Assembly (NCBI GenBank): GCA_905235955.1
Contig: CAJONN010000111.1
Span: 1 to 8,947 of the forward strand
Reading direction: 5' to 3'
Length of the DNA: 8,947 bases
Origin: an uncultured Marinilabiliaceae bacterium
GTDB lineage: Bacteria > Bacteroidota > Bacteroidia > Bacteroidales > Marinilabiliaceae
Position numbers and translations under genes: made by a program. Shown piece after piece: positions 7,087 to 8,947 of this stretch; position 1 is the first letter of the stretch; each line of letters starts with the position of its first letter. The notes beneath the pieces were generated by a model. The model had not been told where the DNA came from, did not search any database, and saw nothing but the letters and a program-made list of their open reading frames with translations.

Positions 7087-7515
7087 ATGAATACTCCTAT
7101 TGTTAAAGGTGCTGATATTTGCCAATATATACCTCAGCGCCAACCTATTGTAATGCTCGACTCGTTTTATGGCATCGATGCTGATGGTATGTCGCTCTCT
7201 GGACTTACCATTTTGCCCGACAATATTTTTGTAGAAGACGGACATATTGTTGATAGTGGCATCATAGAGCATATAGCTCAAAGTGGTGCTATGCGCATAG
7301 GCTATGAAAGCGTGCAGGCTGGTGGCGAAGTAAGGTTAGGACTTATTGGCTCAGTAAACAAACTTACAATAAATCGCTTGCCCAAAGTGGGCGAAACAAT
7401 GCTGACCTCGATAGTGTTTGAAGCACAAGTGGGCGATGTTACACTCATTGGTGCTACGGTGCGTGTAGGCGATGAAGTTATAGCCAATGGCAAAATGAAA
7501 GTAGCAATGAAGTAA
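7087..7515 (+). CDS. FabZ/ApeP-like hotdog-fold 3-hydroxyacyl-ACP dehydratase
   Basis: This 142-residue single hotdog-domain protein resembles the ApeP-like dehydratases of aryl polyene clusters, which remove water from 3-hydroxyacyl-ACP. It opens with IPQRQPIVMLDSF (15-27), the counterpart of the FabZ LPHRYPFLLVDRV segment. The central helix IIEHIAQSGAMRIGYE (59-74) carries Glu61, in the place of the FabZ catalytic Glu/Asp. Beta-strand segments follow (LGLIGSVNKLTI, KVGETMLTSIVFEAQ, ATVRVGDEVIANGKMKVAM). The FabZ GHFPGxPxMPG loop is missing; His53 in EDGHIVDSG is only 8 residues before Glu61, against about 14 in FabZ. An upstream in-frame GTG at 7030 was rejected: it lies inside the terminator hairpin and ahead of the -7 element, and the ATG at 7087 gives the family's N-terminus. 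It is first in a set of three closely packed genes. A non-catalytic hotdog partner is possible. Confidence 0.82.
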   Translation: MNTPIVKGADICQYIPQRQPIVMLDSFYGIDADGMSLSGLTILPDNIFVEDGHIVDSGIIEHIAQSGAMRIGYESVQAGGEVRLGLIGSVNKLTINRLPKVGETMLTSIVFEAQVGDVTLIGATVRVGDEVIANGKMKVAMK

Positions 7516-7528
7516 AAGCACATCAAAG

Positions 7529-7978
7529 ATGGCTAAACGACACAAAATGAAAGAGCCAGCGCTAACATGCCGCACTGAAGTGTTGGTGCGTTTTAGCGAT
7601 GTAGATGCTATGAAAGTGGCATGGCATGGCTCGTATGTGGCATATCTGGAAGATGGCAGAGAGGCTTTTGGTATTGCATTCCCCAAAGGATTGGGCTATG
7701 CCGACTATTTTAGTTCGGGCTACGTAGCACCAGTTGTTAGCCTCAATATCAACTATAAACAGTCGTTGCGATGTGGCGATGTGGCTATTGTTGAAGTGCG
7801 ATACATTCCAACCGACGCTGCCAAAATTATTTTTGAATATATCATCTATCGCAAAGCTGATATGGCTGTGATGGCTACAGCCGAAACTATACAGGTGTTC
7901 ACCACTTACGAAGGCGAAATGCAATATACCTGCCCAGAGTTCTATACCGAGTGGAAGAATAAGTGGTTGAAGAAGTGA
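7529..7978 (+). CDS. Acyl-CoA/acyl-ACP thioesterase, 4-hydroxybenzoyl-CoA thioesterase-type hotdog protein
   Basis: This 149-residue protein has the 4HBT signature RFSDVDAMKVAWHGSYVAYL (21-40), then EDGREAFG. Asp26 corresponds to the catalytic Asp17 of Pseudomonas 4-hydroxybenzoyl-CoA thioesterase; His33 and Glu41 are typical of the wider thioesterase/ApeH-like group. Later strands (LNINYKQSLRCGDVAIVEV, KIIFEYIIYRK) are normal for the fold. It is expected to hydrolyse an acyl thioester, releasing product or stalled chains from an acyl carrier. It starts 13 bases after the dehydratase stop and ends 1 base before the ketosynthase ATG, so all three are surely co-expressed. A start at the second Met (7547) is possible. 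The exact acyl substrate cannot be read from the sequence. Confidence 0.88.
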   Translation: MAKRHKMKEPALTCRTEVLVRFSDVDAMKVAWHGSYVAYLEDGREAFGIAFPKGLGYADYFSSGYVAPVVSLNINYKQSLRCGDVAIVEVRYIPTDAAKIIFEYIIYRKADMAVMATAETIQVFTTYEGEMQYTCPEFYTEWKNKWLKK

Positions 7979-7979
7979 T

Positions 7980-8947
7980 ATGAGTGAAGTGCTGACATAT
8001 TTGGGCAAAACCGATGTTGTAACAGGTCTGGGCTTTGGTACCAACTACAACTACAAGTGCATGCTTAGTGCCAACAATGGTTTGCACCCAATAAACATTG
8101 AGCTCCGTCAAAACCTCACGCGCCTTGAAACTATGATGGTAAGCGTGATAGAAAACATAGTTGCTGATGTCGACCTTGCTTCAAGTCGCACAGCCTTTAT
8201 ATTTTCTACTACCAAAGGTAATATAGCTAATCTTACTACTCAAACACCTGAACCTCAGAGTGATATATTTTTACACAACATGGCTTCGCGAGTGTGCAAC
8301 GCAGTAGGCTACAAAGGCAACCCCATAGTAGTATCGAATGCGTGCATATCTGGCGTAATAGCTGTAGTAGTGGCGCACCGATTGCTGCAAGATGGTCAGT
8401 TTGACGACATTATAGTTGTTGGTGGCGATGAAATAACAGAATTTACTACAAGTGGTTTCATGGCATTCAAGTCGGTGAGCAGCAAACCCTGTAAGCCCTA
8501 CGATGCCCAACGCGACGGACTCTCGCTTGGCGAAGCTGCCGGAGCATTGCTATTGACAAGGCACAAACATAAGTCGACAGGTATAGTGATAACAGGCGGC
8601 GCAGCTACCAACGATGCCAACCACATCAGCGGACCATCGCGCACTGGCGAGCCACTTGCCGAGGCTATGAAGCAAGCTATGGCTGAAGCACATTTGCAAC
8701 CTACTGACATATCGTTTGTAAATGCTCATGGCACCGCCACTGTTTACAACGATGAGATGGAGTCAAAAGCAATGGCATTGGCTGGGCTTAGCAACTGCCC
8801 CATCAATAGCCTCAAACCATTTATTGGACACACTTTGGGAGCTTCGGGCGTAGTAGAAATAGCCATTGCTGCCGAAGAACTAAAACAAGGTTGGCTCATT
8901 GGTACCAAAGGATTTGAAACTATTGGCACACCAGTAAAACTCAACGT
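7980..8947 (+). CDS. Beta-ketoacyl-ACP synthase (KAS I/II-type), 3'-truncated by window edge
   Basis: This gene starts at ATG 7980, one base after the thioesterase stop, and is open to the window end (322 complete codons visible). It is a decarboxylating condensing enzyme. The full KAS I/II triad is visible: Cys122 in VVSNACISGVIA, His250 in NAHGTATVYNDEME, and His284 in SLKPFIGHTLGASG, with Lys279 five residues before it. VTGLGFG near the N-terminus, PYDAQRDGLSLGEAAGALLL and VVGGDEITEF are also typical. Because the Cys is present, it is an elongating or priming ketosynthase, not a chain-length factor. The N-terminal half is compact: the nucleophile is at residue 122, against about 163 in E. 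coli FabF, through loss of much of the region after VTGLGFG. Roughly 40-60 C-terminal residues are probably missing. Its company suggests an aryl polyene/flexirubin-type pathway (inference). Confidence 0.9.
   Translation, partial: MSEVLTYLGKTDVVTGLGFGTNYNYKCMLSANNGLHPINIELRQNLTRLETMMVSVIENIVADVDLASSRTAFIFSTTKGNIANLTTQTPEPQSDIFLHNMASRVCNAVGYKGNPIVVSNACISGVIAVVVAHRLLQDGQFDDIIVVGGDEITEFTTSGFMAFKSVSSKPCKPYDAQRDGLSLGEAAGALLLTRHKHKSTGIVITGGAATNDANHISGPSRTGEPLAEAMKQAMAEAHLQPTDISFVNAHGTATVYNDEMESKAMALAGLSNCPINSLKPFIGHTLGASGVVEIAIAAEELKQGWLIGTKGFETIGTPVKLN

Noticed and set aside
7562..8044. A 160-codon open frame on the - strand, antisense to the thioesterase gene
   Set aside because: The + strand frame has a complete 4HBT signature; the antisense product has no recognisable motif and crosses into the start of the ketosynthase gene.
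1..8947. CRISPR array, defence island, prophage or mobile element
   Set aside because: No regularly spaced repeats, transposase, integrase, terminal inverted repeats, nuclease-toxin pairs or tRNA were seen. The Pif1-like helicase is not beside any nuclease or methylase that would suggest a defence role.

Overview
The window looks like a chromosomal piece of a Bacteroidota (Bacteroidales-like) genome. Three things point there: a PorV-type outer-membrane protein of the type IX secretion system (a system confined to that phylum), a DUF4254 protein beside a family 9 glycosyltransferase, and promoters of the Bacteroidota form (TTTG, about 19 bases, TAnnTTTG) with no Shine-Dalgarno sequences. Isoleucine is often encoded by ATA. 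The genus cannot be fixed from the sequence alone. All nine genes lie on the + strand; the first and last are cut by the window edges.

Layout. (1) 1-1161: the 3' part of porV, with its signal peptide starting just upstream. (2) 1229-4365: a Pif1-like helicase with a C-terminal HRDC domain, preceded by a good promoter, then a cysteine-rich lipoprotein of the polysaccharide deacetylase fold; the two are 23 bases apart and probably co-transcribed. (3) 4366-4606: a non-coding stretch ending in a promoter. (4) 4607-6972: DUF4254 protein, GT9 glycosyltransferase and a membrane zinc metallopeptidase of the YugP family, with short gaps. (5) 6973-7086: a strong intrinsic terminator whose T-run merges into the -7 element of the next promoter. 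(6) 7087-8947: a tight set of a FabZ/ApeP-like hotdog dehydratase, a 4HBT-type thioesterase and a ketosynthase that runs off the end.

How the genes work together. The first five complete or partial genes are envelope or housekeeping functions: secretion of T9SS cargo, DNA unwinding, a possible surface carbohydrate-modifying lipoprotein, and glycan (probably LPS-type) assembly. The last three look like the first genes of a polyketide/fatty-acid-like biosynthetic operon of the aryl polyene/flexirubin type common in Bacteroidota: dehydratase, thioesterase and ketosynthase supply elongation, dehydration and release or editing. The class assignment depends on genes beyond the right edge (ACPs, reductase, further ketosynthases, acyltransferase, ammonia lyase).

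No CRISPR, transposon, integrase, phage, tRNA or rRNA was seen. I did not find a clearly undescribed system. The most interesting part is the right-hand biosynthetic operon, with its unusual dehydratase active-site region, compact ketosynthase and terminator/promoter junction.
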